Assembly: GCA_017536695.1 (NCBI GenBank)
Contig: JAFXGX010000008.1
Span: 1-54,643 of the forward strand
DNA length: 54,643 bases
DNA from: Bacteroidaceae bacterium
GTDB lineage: Bacteria; Bacteroidota; Bacteroidia; Bacteroidales; Bacteroidaceae
Direction: 5' to 3'
Shown: piece after piece, positions 9,337 to 17,354 of the stretch
Position numbering within the stretch: the first letter of the stretch is position 1
Layout: each line of letters starts with the position of its first letter
The notes under the pieces: model-generated
What the model was told of the DNA's origin: nothing
Database searches by the model: none
What the model saw: only the letters and a program-made list of their open reading frames with translations
Program-made: the position numbers and the translations under genes

Positions 9337-10530
9337 ATGAACAAGTTATCAGACCGCGTTAACCGATTGGCGCCGTCGGCAACACTGGCAATGTCACAGA
9401 AAAGCCAGGAACTTAAAGCACAAGGCGTAGATGTTATCAACATGAGTGTCGGCGAACCCGACTTCAACACCCCCGATGCCATCAAGACTGCAGCAAAGCA
9501 GGCAATCGATGACAACTGGTCACGTTACTCTCCCGTTCCGGGCTACCCTACCCTGCGTAAGGCTATAGTAGAAAAACTTAAGAATGAGAACGGTCTTGAG
9601 TTTACCGAGGCACAGATTTCTGTTTCAAACGGTGCAAAGCAGGCTGTCTGCAACGCTATCATGGCACTTGTTAACCCGGGCGATGAGGTAATTGTACCTG
9701 CACCCTACTGGGTAAGCTACCCCGACATGGTAAAGCTCGCCGACGGTACACCGGTAATCGTAAGCGCAGGCATTGAGCAGAACTTCAAGATTACAGGCGC
9801 ACAGCTCGAGGCTGCCATTACACCGAAGACAAAGATGCTCATCCTCTGCTCTCCGTCAAACCCTACAGGTTCGGTATATACAAAGGAGGAGCTAAAGGAT
9901 CTTGCCGACGTACTTGCAAAGTACCCCAATATATTTGTAGTGGCCGATGAGATTTATGAACACATCAGCTACGTGGGTAAACACCAGAGCATTGCACAAT
10001 TCCCAGAGATTAGAGATCGTGTAATAATAATCAACGGTGTTTCAAAGGCATATGCCATGACAGGCTGGCGCATTGGTTATCTTGCAGCTGCCGACTGGAT
10101 TGTAAAGGGATGCAACAAGCTCCAGGGACAGTACACCAGCGGACCATGTTCTGTGTCACAGATGGCCTCGCTCGAGGCATACACAGGTTCTCAGGAGCCT
10201 GTAGAGGAGATGCGTAAGGCGTTCCAGCGCCGTCGCGACCTCATTGTCAAGCTCGCAAAGGAGATTCCTGGACTTGAGGTAAATGTTCCAGAAGGTGCAT
10301 TCTACCTGTTCCCGAAATGCAGTTCGTTCTATGGAAAGAGCTATAACGGAACAGTTATCAACAACAGCGATGACCTTGCAATGTACTTGCTTACCGAGGC
10401 ACATGTTGCGGCTGTCGGAGGAACATCATTCGGTGCACCCGAGTGTTTCAGAATGAGTTACGCCACAAGCGACGAGAATATCATCGAAGCTATACGCCGT
10501 ATAAAGGAGGCTCTTGCAAAGCTCGCATAA
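9337..10530 (+). CDS. Pyridoxal-phosphate aspartate aminotransferase (class I)
   Basis: 397 residues, normal length for the subgroup Ib aspartate aminotransferases. Visible signatures are SVGEPDFNTP near the N-terminus, YSPVPGYPTLRKAI, the substrate/PLP segment CSPSNPTGSVY, VADEIYEHI, and the PLP lysine in GVSKAYAMTGWRIGY (residue about 234). It interconverts aspartate plus 2-oxoglutarate with oxaloacetate plus glutamate in the cytoplasm; some members also act on prephenate or aromatic substrates. It follows a repeat-filled gap and ends in its own terminator, so it is probably monocistronic. Confidence 0.9.
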   Translation: MNKLSDRVNRLAPSATLAMSQKSQELKAQGVDVINMSVGEPDFNTPDAIKTAAKQAIDDNWSRYSPVPGYPTLRKAIVEKLKNENGLEFTEAQISVSNGAKQAVCNAIMALVNPGDEVIVPAPYWVSYPDMVKLADGTPVIVSAGIEQNFKITGAQLEAAITPKTKMLILCSPSNPTGSVYTKEELKDLADVLAKYPNIFVVADEIYEHISYVGKHQSIAQFPEIRDRVIIINGVSKAYAMTGWRIGYLAAADWIVKGCNKLQGQYTSGPCSVSQMASLEAYTGSQEPVEEMRKAFQRRRDLIVKLAKEIPGLEVNVPEGAFYLFPKCSSFYGKSYNGTVINNSDDLAMYLLTEAHVAAVGGTSFGAPECFRMSYATSDENIIEAIRRIKEALAKLA

Positions 10531-10557
10531 TAAGACTTAACAATTATAACATAATAA

Positions 10558-10596
10558 AACAATGGCTGGTGTTGAGAACACCGGCCATTGTTTTTA
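10558..10596 (+). terminator. Intrinsic terminator after the aminotransferase gene
   Basis: The stem AACAATGGCTGGTGTT / AACACCGGCCATTGTT (one G-T pair, loop GAG) is followed by TTTTTA, 28 bp after the stop codon. Confidence 0.88.
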
Positions 10597-10599
10597 TAC

Positions 10600-11290
10600 T
10601 TGATATGCATTAAGTCACTATATTTGAATTGGGGCTATTCTTTAAAAAAGAAAACTCAATTGTTACACATTAAACATTACACACTAAACATTAAACACTC
10701 ATCGTTGAACAAATGTTGATAACCTGTTGAAAACAGAATAATAAATAAAACAAAAAAAGTGGCATTTAAATTTTGTCATATGCAATTTTAAAATAAGTCA
10801 TGTCGATAATTAAAACACCAAATTATTTCACCACTTTTTAACCTTTATTTTTCAATTGGGTTTTGAACAGTTTTAAACATGTCAACAAGCTTAAGTTTTC
10901 AAATAAAATGCATAGACATCAATTGTTGATAAACATACATAACGCACTGGTATACAATAAAAACATCTTGTTTATAAAATATGAATAACTTATTCTCTTC
11001 TACTAATAAACTAAAAAGCAAATTTGACCGCAGTTTTTTCTCTACACTTTCAACTGACTTTATTGTTGTTTTTATCTTTTTAAATTTTTAAAAAGGATAT
11101 ATATATAAATAAAACCGGTTGAAACGGTGGAAGGATGAATGTTTAATGTTTAATGTTTAATGTGTAATGAGGAACATATTCTGAATATTAAACAATAGTA
11201 GCTTAACGTTTAGGCAAGCGCAATCATTTCAAAACTGCCTCATTGAGTTTATTTAACTCTCACTAGGGTCCCATTTGTACGTTTTGTAGT
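10600..11290. other. AT-rich geneless region with short repeats
   Basis: About 690 bp very rich in A and T with no convincing gene. TTTAATG-type repeats lie at 10661-10700 (minus orientation) and 11137-11172 (plus orientation), inverted with respect to each other. Two copies of TGTTGATAA (10714-10722 and 10924-10932) are one base off the canonical DnaA box in reverse. No other structure was recognised. Confidence 0.6.
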
Positions 11291-11298
11291 TATCTTCG
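11291..11298 (+). promoter_or_regulatory. Candidate -7 element of the metallophosphoesterase gene
   Basis: TATCTTCG, 19 bp before the ATG at 11318, is close to TAnnTTTG. The same octamer lies upstream of mutS and ychF in this window. No well-spaced -33 element is visible. Confidence 0.4.
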
Positions 11299-11317
11299 CA
11301 AATAATAATAGAACACA

Positions 11318-12493
11318 ATGACCAAAATAATAACTACTGTATTGGCGCTTTTGATAGCTTTGCTCGATTTCATCGCTTACAGGCGTCTAAAGCGTGAAGG
11401 AGCGGGCAAGGCAGTGCGATACTCATTTGCAGGAGTTATACTTTTCTCTTACCTTCTTATAATACTTGTTCCTCTGTTTATGTTTGCATTAATAAATGCC
11501 GGGAACAGCCAGCCGATGATGAAATTATCAATGGCAATATTGACCGGGTATCTCTTCTTTACCATATCGAGATTGTTCCTTTATATTTTCTGGTTGCCTA
11601 CAAAGAGGAAGTGCTGGATGTGGACAGGTGTTGCAGTGTCATCATTCCTTTTGCTCTCATTCGCCTATGGAGCGTTCGTTACACGTACCGATTACAAAGT
11701 GAAAGAGGTGGAACTCTCTTTTAAAGGTCTGCCCGAATCGTTCGACGGTTACAGGATAGCCTTTATTTCCGACATACATATAGGTTCAATGTGGAACCCC
11801 GAGTCAGAGCTTGAAAAACTTTCATCGGTAGTGAATTCTACAGGTGCCGATGTTATACTTTTTGGCGGGGACCTGGTTAATCTTCATCACAGCGAACTGT
11901 CGCAGCCGATATTGGACAGGCTTTCTTTAATAAAAGCCCGCCATGGCGTTTTTGCAGTCATGGGTAATCATGATACCGGTTCCTATGTGAAAGGCTCTAC
12001 AAAGGAGTTTAGAGCGGAAAATATGGCATCTTTGGCAAGAAGTGTATCATTCAGAGGGTGGACCTATCTTAGGGATAGTACCGTATATATAAATAACGGT
12101 ACCCATTCAATAGCGATAACAGGAATAGACTATTCCGAAAAACTCCAGGAGTACAAGCACTCTTTCAAGGCGATAGACAACTTCGATGTCAGCCATATAT
12201 ATGAAAATGTTCCCGATTCGGTATTCAATATAACAATATCACATCTGCCTCAGTTGTGGTATTCACTCTGCGACAGCGGTTACAGCGACCTTACCCTCGC
12301 CGGCCACATACACGCCATGCAGATGAAGGTGGCAACTCTTTCTCCTGCAGCGCTGGTGTACGATGAGTGGAGCGGCCTTTACGAACGTGAAAAGGGTAAG
12401 CTTTATATCAATGACGGAATAGGCAGCGTGGGCTTCTTTGCCCGCATTGGTGCCCGCCCTGAGGTAACAGTGATTACGCTTAAGAAACCATAA
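11318..12493 (+). CDS. Membrane-anchored metallophosphoesterase (YkuE/YaeI-like)
   Basis: 391 residues. The first ~130 contain four hydrophobic helices (for example VLALLIALLDFIAY and SSFLLLSFAYGAF), placing the catalytic domain at the membrane. The catalytic part has the calcineurin-like metal motifs in order: SDIHIGS (about residue 151), FGGDLVNLHH, MGNHDTG, ISHLPQLW and AGHIHAMQM. It should be a two-metal phosphohydrolase; YaeI/YkuE relatives act on lipid or wall-linked phosphates, and the substrate here is unknown. A fragment of a diverged paralogue lies at 15512-15897. Confidence 0.85.
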   Translation: MTKIITTVLALLIALLDFIAYRRLKREGAGKAVRYSFAGVILFSYLLIILVPLFMFALINAGNSQPMMKLSMAILTGYLFFTISRLFLYIFWLPTKRKCWMWTGVAVSSFLLLSFAYGAFVTRTDYKVKEVELSFKGLPESFDGYRIAFISDIHIGSMWNPESELEKLSSVVNSTGADVILFGGDLVNLHHSELSQPILDRLSLIKARHGVFAVMGNHDTGSYVKGSTKEFRAENMASLARSVSFRGWTYLRDSTVYINNGTHSIAITGIDYSEKLQEYKHSFKAIDNFDVSHIYENVPDSVFNITISHLPQLWYSLCDSGYSDLTLAGHIHAMQMKVATLSPAALVYDEWSGLYEREKGKLYINDGIGSVGFFARIGARPEVTVITLKKP

Positions 12494-12499
12494 CGTACA

Positions 12500-12575
12500 T
12501 GCCATTGTCATTCCGACACAAGGAGGAATCTCAAAAAACGTGGACTTGTCATGCTTGAGCGAAGCGAACCAACGG
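12500..12575. repeat. Partial dispersed repeats
   Basis: TGTCATTCCGACACAAGGAG and, further on, TTGTCATGCTTGAGCGAAGC are diverged arms of the hairpin repeat family found at 9156, 24170, 49053 and 53171. The remaining gap to 12671 shows nothing further. Confidence 0.5.
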
Positions 12576-12671
12576 TCGATGCCAGAGGCTTTAAAGCCGG
12601 AGGAAAGTCAAGTATCTCTTCATTCGTAAAATCTGTAATTTTCCCGGTTTTTAGTCTCTCGCCAAAAAAAA

Positions 12672-13286
12672 TTATTTAGTATAATCTATGTATACAATAT
12701 ACACCTTTGATTTATCAAAACATTGTTCTTTAGTATATTCAATAACAGATGGATTATTTGTTTTATTTATTTTCTTGATTATTTTTTGCATTGCTTCTTC
12801 TGTTTTATCAGTACGAAGTACAACCATAAACTTGTAATATAGGTTAAGATCGCATTCTGAAATATCAACTTTGTTTTTACCTTCTCTGCTTAAAAGCCCA
12901 TTAATATCTTTTATAATAGTATATTCTTGCGCTGCACCATACGAATTATCGTTAACAGGAATATTACATTTTACCTCTGCAATTATTTTCTTCTTATCAT
13001 ATCTAACATCATACCCATTAGTGTTTACATCTGTAGAATTAATATCATTATTAATTTCCTCATGTTCGTATTTGTCTATTATTCCCTCATGTAATAAAAA
13101 ATCGACAAATAATCTTGTTACACGTAATGTTATTATATTATTGATATCTGACAGAATCAGTTTGAGTTGAAGAATCTTGTCTATTGATAACTTTGAGTAA
13201 AAATCTTCTAAGCCAAAGTTATACATAAACCCATTCAGTGCCTGAGCTAATTTAACTTCACGATATTTATTCTTGTTTTCATTCAT
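12672..13286 (-). CDS. Hypothetical protein with PD-(D/E)XK nuclease-like motif
   Basis: A 204-residue, AT-rich gene that I do not recognise by family. Residues about 92-110 read GYDVRYDKKKIIAEVKCN, an Asp followed ten residues later by E-V-K, which is the pattern of PD-(D/E)XK nucleases such as restriction enzymes and Holliday junction resolvases. A helical N-terminal region precedes it; the C-terminus ends in a beta strand (VYIVYIDYTK). No methylase or partner is nearby, so a restriction role is not supported by context. Base composition below its neighbours suggests acquisition. It lies in a disrupted zone beside an IS element. Confidence 0.55.
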   Translation of the reverse strand: MNENKNKYREVKLAQALNGFMYNFGLEDFYSKLSIDKILQLKLILSDINNIITLRVTRLFVDFLLHEGIIDKYEHEEINNDINSTDVNTNGYDVRYDKKKIIAEVKCNIPVNDNSYGAAQEYTIIKDINGLLSREGKNKVDISECDLNLYYKFMVVLRTDKTEEAMQKIIKKINKTNNPSVIEYTKEQCFDKSKVYIVYIDYTK

Positions 13287-13369
13287 ATAGTGAAACTTTA
13301 ATCAGTGTAAGATTATAAAGTTTTCTATTTTTGCGTATGTATTCTCTAATATAAGAAGTGTTAGATTTA

Positions 13370-13876
13370 TTAAGATTTAATCTTTTTGATACACCATTTT
13401 ATAAGTAGCCACAAAATATAGTATGGAAAAAATAAAATTTTAAAACAACAACCTAATACTTTTAGGCAACCTTCATTGTTTCTTGTATTATTGTTGTCTG
13501 TGTTTTGGTAATCAAAATAACTGCTCTCGATGTTATTTGAACTGTTTGAAGATTTTCTTGAATTTCTATTATAGCTTACAGAACTGCTTTCATGTTTCTT
13601 TTCTTTGACTTTAGTCTGTTTTTCAGGTTTTTTTTGATTTTTCTTTACTTCTGCTAAATGTTCTTTAGCTTTCTTTAAAGATTCTTGTGCAATCCAGACA
13701 TTAATATCGTAGCAATTCCCTTTTTTACCATTATGTACACTATTCTTAGCAGTATTCCTATAATTACCGTTCTCTATAGCCTGCTTTTTACTGAATTTCA
13801 TTGAATCAAGAAATAATTCCGCTCTTCTTACAGCTGCTTCGGCATGATTTAAATCTATTTTGTCATAAGATCTCAT
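13370..13876 (-). CDS. Hypothetical lysine-rich protein with C-terminal membrane anchor
   Basis: I choose the ATG at 13876 (168 residues, MRSYDKIDLNHAEAAVRRAE) because the longer reading to 13978 runs into the IS element at 13915. Residues 5-35 are helical and 65-105 are a Lys/Glu-rich probable coiled coil (SLKKAKEHLAEVKKNQKK). A Ser/Asn-rich linker follows. The last 30 residues contain a hydrophobic stretch (ILFFPYYILWLLIKW) with a basic end, fitting a tail-anchored membrane protein. No family was recognised. The gene is strongly AT-rich, like its neighbour at 12672, and the two may have arrived together. Confidence 0.5.
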   Translation of the reverse strand: MRSYDKIDLNHAEAAVRRAELFLDSMKFSKKQAIENGNYRNTAKNSVHNGKKGNCYDINVWIAQESLKKAKEHLAEVKKNQKKPEKQTKVKEKKHESSSVSYNRNSRKSSNSSNNIESSYFDYQNTDNNNTRNNEGCLKVLGCCFKILFFPYYILWLLIKWCIKKIKS

Positions 13877-13914
13877 AATTGTTTTTTTTATGATTTCACT
13901 ACTCTTAGTATATA

Positions 13915-14988
13915 TTATGCGAATCAGTAGTTGAAAAATCAACCATTGATTCATTGTTAAGTTATTGATTTTTAACAAACTATCTCTAAAAATATTTTGT
14001 AATCTCCTTGAAAATCAGTAAATTAGAAGAAAGAAACCACTCATTTTTTCTAATTATTATTCCCAAGAAGAAAGAGTTAAAACTCGTAAGTTTGTATATG
14101 TATATCTGTGATGTCTATAAAAATTCTTTGCAATACTACTTCCAAAGATTCAGTAACAACACTGTTCCGGTATTTACGGACGAGAAGGTTCTTACTGTAT
14201 ATCTTTTCTGTGGTGCTTATCAAAGATATTTCAGCATCAAAGAGATACACACTTTCGCCAAGGAGTATCTGTTGTCATGGTTTCCTAAGTTGCCATCTTA
14301 CCGAACGTTTAATGTACGTCTTAACATGCTTTCGGAAGCATTGAGAGTACTTGTAAAAACAATGACAGACTCATTCAGGCCCGATGATTGTGATGCAATG
14401 CTCTTTATTGTAGATTCAATGCCTATTGTTACATGCAAGAGCAAAAACATAGAGGGAAAGGTTGCCAAGGAAATAACATCCAAAGGATACTGCTCGACGA
14501 AAAACATGTACTACTATGGAATGAAACTTCATCTGGTTGGCCAAAAGAGGAAAAGAGCCTTGCCTTTCCCTGAAATAATAACATTGACCGATGCTGCGAA
14601 GAATGACCTTACTGCTCTTAAAAGAGAATGTATGTCTCATCTTAATGGAAAAACCATCTTAGGAGATAAGATATACAGCGATTTCACATTCTTTAATGAT
14701 GCATGTCCCAAGAAAATGCTTACACCATGCAAGAAGGTAAAAGGAGAAGCGGAAATAATCACTCAAAGAGAAAAAGCGACAAGAGACTTGTTCTCTACTG
14801 CGGTTTCAAAAGTTAGGCAACCTATTGAATCATTTTTCAATTGGTTGAACGAGAAAACAGAAATTCAAAGATAAAGTAAGAGCTACCAAAGGACTGCTGG
14901 TACATATCTTTGGAAAGTTGGCGATTGCTCTACTTGCATTTGCAAAGTTATAAAATTTTAATCAGTTGCCAACTACTGATTTGCATAA
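13915..14988 (+). mobile_element. IS982-like insertion sequence
   Basis: Terminal inverted repeats of 19 bp with one mismatch bound the element: TTATGCGAATCAGTAGTTG at 13915-13933 and its complement form, CAACTACTGATTTGCATAA, at 14970-14988. The single transposase gene lies between and fills most of the element (about 1.07 kb, normal for this family). No clear target duplication is visible in the AT-rich flanks. Confidence 0.75.
14098..14953 (+). pseudogene. IS982-family transposase, frameshifted near the C-terminus
   Basis: The likely start is the ATG at 14098 (MYICDVYKNSLQYYFQRFS). The DDE catalytic residues are visible in FIVDSMPIVTCKS, LGDKIYSDF and QPIESFFNWLNE, and GYCSTKNMYYYGMKLHLVG is typical of IS982. 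The reading frame stops at 14872-14874 after EKTEIQR. In another frame the expected C-terminus continues as DKVRATKGLLVHIFGKLAIALLAFAKL (written here as two segments: DKVRATKGLLVHIF and GKLAIALLAFAKL), ending at 14953. One indel near 14870 explains this. The transposase core is complete, so residual activity cannot be ruled out. Confidence 0.8.
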
Positions 14989-15027
14989 AATACTATTATA
15001 AATAGTGATTCACTGTATTGTGTATAT

Positions 15028-15063
15028 AACAGCAAGAGGGTGACATGTCACCCTCTTGCTGTT
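15028..15063. terminator. Perfect palindromic terminator
   Basis: A 36-bp perfect palindrome whose half is AACAGCAAGAGGGTGACA, 3 bp past the stop of the truncated porZ copy. It is probably the original terminator of porZ. Confidence 0.8.
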
Positions 15064-15066
15064 TCT

Positions 15067-15511
15067 TTATCTTGTGATGAGTATCTTGGTTGCTACTCCT
15101 TCATCGCCGTTGCTGTCGTATGTTAGTACATAATAGACTCCGCTTGCGACTTTCTCACCACGGTTATTTCTTCCGTTCCAGTTATACTGCCCTCCGTTGG
15201 ATGTGCCCTCATTGATTAAAAATCCTGCCGTATCAACGATTTTGACGTTGCAGTCGTGTGTTAGTCCAACGATTGAGATATTTCCGCTGTAATCGGACCT
15301 AACAGGGTTCGGGTAGGCATAAACATTACTCTCCTTAAGGATCTCCTCCGGGCGCGTTGCATCACTCTTGTAGCTTGCCATTCCCTTGTCGGTACCGATG
15401 AACACTTCGCCGCTCTTTCCGTTGATTGCTATGCTTTCTATGCAGTCTGACGGCAGCGGGGAGTTCTCTGTCGTAAAATGATGTATCGTCTCAAGTCCGT
15501 CGGCACTGATT
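15067..15511 (-). pseudogene. Duplicated 3' end of porZ
   Basis: This stretch repeats 17357-17799, the last ~148 codons of the intact porZ, with 11 differences in about 445 bp by my count. It keeps the C-terminal sorting domain ([18 protein letters not shown] ... [19 protein letters not shown]) and the stop codon. Homology ends abruptly at 15511, where a metallophosphoesterase fragment begins, so there is no 5' part. The open frame extends to 15564 only by chance. It is a truncated copy and probably untranslated. Confidence 0.85.
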
Positions 15512-15897
15512 CTATTGCCATAACAGGTATTGACTATTCCGAAAAACTTCAGGAATATAAACATTCGTTGAATAAAATAGACGGTTATGATGTAAGCGGT
15601 ATATATAAAAATGTACCCGATTCAATGTTCAATATAACACTATCTCATTTGCCTCAGTTGTGGCATTCCATAAGCGATAAAGGCTATAGTGACCTCACAT
15701 TATCAGGGTACATTCATGGAATGCAGATGAAAATAGGTTCATTATCCCCTGCTTCCCTTATGTATGACGAATGGAGCGGGCTTTATGATAACGGGAAAGG
15801 CAAGCATTATATAAATGACGGAATAGGTTCTGTAGCCTTTATAGCCAGGTTCGGTGCGAGGCCCGAAATAACTGTAATTAACCTATACAGGGAGTGA
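15512..15897 (+). pseudogene. C-terminal fragment of a second metallophosphoesterase
   Basis: About 128 codons from SIAITGIDYSEKLQEYKHS to the end match the C-terminal third of the gene at 11318-12493, including the final metal-binding region, here SGYIHGMQMK where the intact gene has AGHIHAMQM. The first His of the GHxH motif is replaced by Tyr. Divergence from the 11.3 kb gene is clear, so this is a remnant of an older paralogue. The catalytic N-terminal motifs are absent. It is fused head-on to the porZ fragment at 15511. Confidence 0.8.
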
Positions 15898-15944
15898 TTA
15901 CAGCTCTATCCCCATTATGTAATTGTTCATACAGTATACTTTGC

Positions 15945-15964
15945 TTATATCGAACTCACGTTAA
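15945..15964. repeat. Solo end of the MITE-like repeat
   Basis: TTATATCGAACTCACGTTAA matches the ends of the unit at 49014-49171 and the repeat end at 53273-53291. No partner end is seen nearby. Confidence 0.6.
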
Positions 15965-15975
15965 GATAATAATTA

Positions 15976-17340
15976 TTAATTCAAATATGTATCAATATAT
16001 CTCAGCAGTTCTGTTAATGTATATTTTTTTCTATCGATAATATATATTCCTGGTTTGCTTGGAATTCCATTTATACGTTGACCGTAGATGTTGTATATAT
16101 CTATATTGTCTTTAGTTTTTCCTTCCTCTATTTCATTTATCAATGTATTATACTCTGATAAAATATTATCAAGCCACTTATAATGCTCTATAAAAAAAGT
16201 TTTAGAGTGTTCTATCTCTTTTTCCCAACTTCCTAAAGGTGTTGATAGAGCTATTTCTTTGTCAAGAATATCCCACCTTATAAAGTTTTCTTCCTGTGAC
16301 TTTTTTAAAGAATCGGTAAGGATATCATAGTATGATAGTATCTCTGAATAGATATTTGCACCATATTTAGAGTGTATTAACGCTACTTTTCTCATGAATT
16401 GGTCGTCATCACATATCCGGTTGAAGTAAAGCTTGTTCTCAAGATAATGTTCAGGATTTATACGGTTTCCAGCATTGGCAAGACACCATTCAAAATCCCA
16501 CAAAGGACCAATTTTCAGCTTAGTATCTTCAGTATTGTCAAATTTGTGATAGTATCTGTTGCATTCATCCATCTGAAGGAGATTTTTTTGATAATACCAT
16601 TTTGCAAAGGATTCTTCATCAATAAACTCTGCATATGACCTTTTTTCTTTGAAATCATCTGAATATAGGCAGTTCTCAAATTTATTCATATACTCCTTGG
16701 CATAATAGAAATTCTCTTCCATCATTTCGTCGTCATCAGGGTATTTAAAAGTGAAATACCAATTATTGAGGTCTGTGGCAAAGTAATGTAAAGAACTCTT
16801 ATAGTCAAAATCGAATTCTATAAGGAATCCGCTATCATCTACATCTACCCTTGATTTACCTTCTTTGATATCCTCTGTCAGCTGGTAGTTTCCAAGAAAC
16901 TCTTCATTAACGACAACCTCTACGAACTCACTTCTTGGAACCCAACCATTGTCAAGCATGCTACCTATCTTAAAACCTATCGCTGTGTTCATTAATGAAC
17001 GGTCGGTATAGTTTGCCAGGAGAGCAAAGGATTTATTTTTATTCATTCCTGGAAGAGGAGATGTCTTTTCTGGGAATTTTATCTTATATGGTTTCTTGGG
17101 ATAATTAGCTGTTGCATTGCCTCTTATTCTTATTTCTATTTCAGAATCGGGCAAAATAACCCTATTGTTATGAATTATCCTGATTGTGGCTGCAATATAG
17201 TATTCTTTTGAGTCTATAAGGCAGCTATCCTTTGTTGTTATATAGCATATAGGCAATCCTGTATTCTCATAATTGTAATATTGAGCATATAGGTTTAATT
17301 TGAGAAACAATCCTATAATAACAATCAGAAATGGTTTCAT
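15976..17340 (-). CDS. Secreted CotH-family protein
   Basis: 454 residues with a signal peptide (MKPFLIVIIGLFLKLNLYAQ). The body matches the CotH kinase-like family: IRIRGNATANYPKKPYKIKF, LLANYTDRSLMNTAIGFKIG, VVNEEFLGNYQLTEDIKEG, and IGPLWDFEWCLAN with the conserved WDFEW acidic site. CotH proteins are atypical kinases or spore-coat/surface proteins; here the protein is exported and its substrate unknown. The C-terminus (IYNIYGQRINGIPSKPGIYI, then IDRKK) carries the same tail pattern as the protein at 3484. It follows porZ by 14 bp and appears to have been inserted between two copies of the porZ 3' end. Confidence 0.85.
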   Translation of the reverse strand: MKPFLIVIIGLFLKLNLYAQYYNYENTGLPICYITTKDSCLIDSKEYYIAATIRIIHNNRVILPDSEIEIRIRGNATANYPKKPYKIKFPEKTSPLPGMNKNKSFALLANYTDRSLMNTAIGFKIGSMLDNGWVPRSEFVEVVVNEEFLGNYQLTEDIKEGKSRVDVDDSGFLIEFDFDYKSSLHYFATDLNNWYFTFKYPDDDEMMEENFYYAKEYMNKFENCLYSDDFKEKRSYAEFIDEESFAKWYYQKNLLQMDECNRYYHKFDNTEDTKLKIGPLWDFEWCLANAGNRINPEHYLENKLYFNRICDDDQFMRKVALIHSKYGANIYSEILSYYDILTDSLKKSQEENFIRWDILDKEIALSTPLGSWEKEIEHSKTFFIEHYKWLDNILSEYNTLINEIEEGKTKDNIDIYNIYGQRINGIPSKPGIYIIDRKKYTLTELLRYIDTYLN

Positions 17341-17354
17341 TATTGAGTATATAA

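Noticed and set aside
10600-11290. Chromosomal replication origin
   Set aside because: Only two near-DnaA boxes, no dnaA or dnaN nearby, and flanking genes point toward the gap rather than away.
15067-15564. Complete 165-residue gene
   Set aside because: The first 17 residues come from the joined phosphoesterase fragment; the remainder is a truncated porZ copy.
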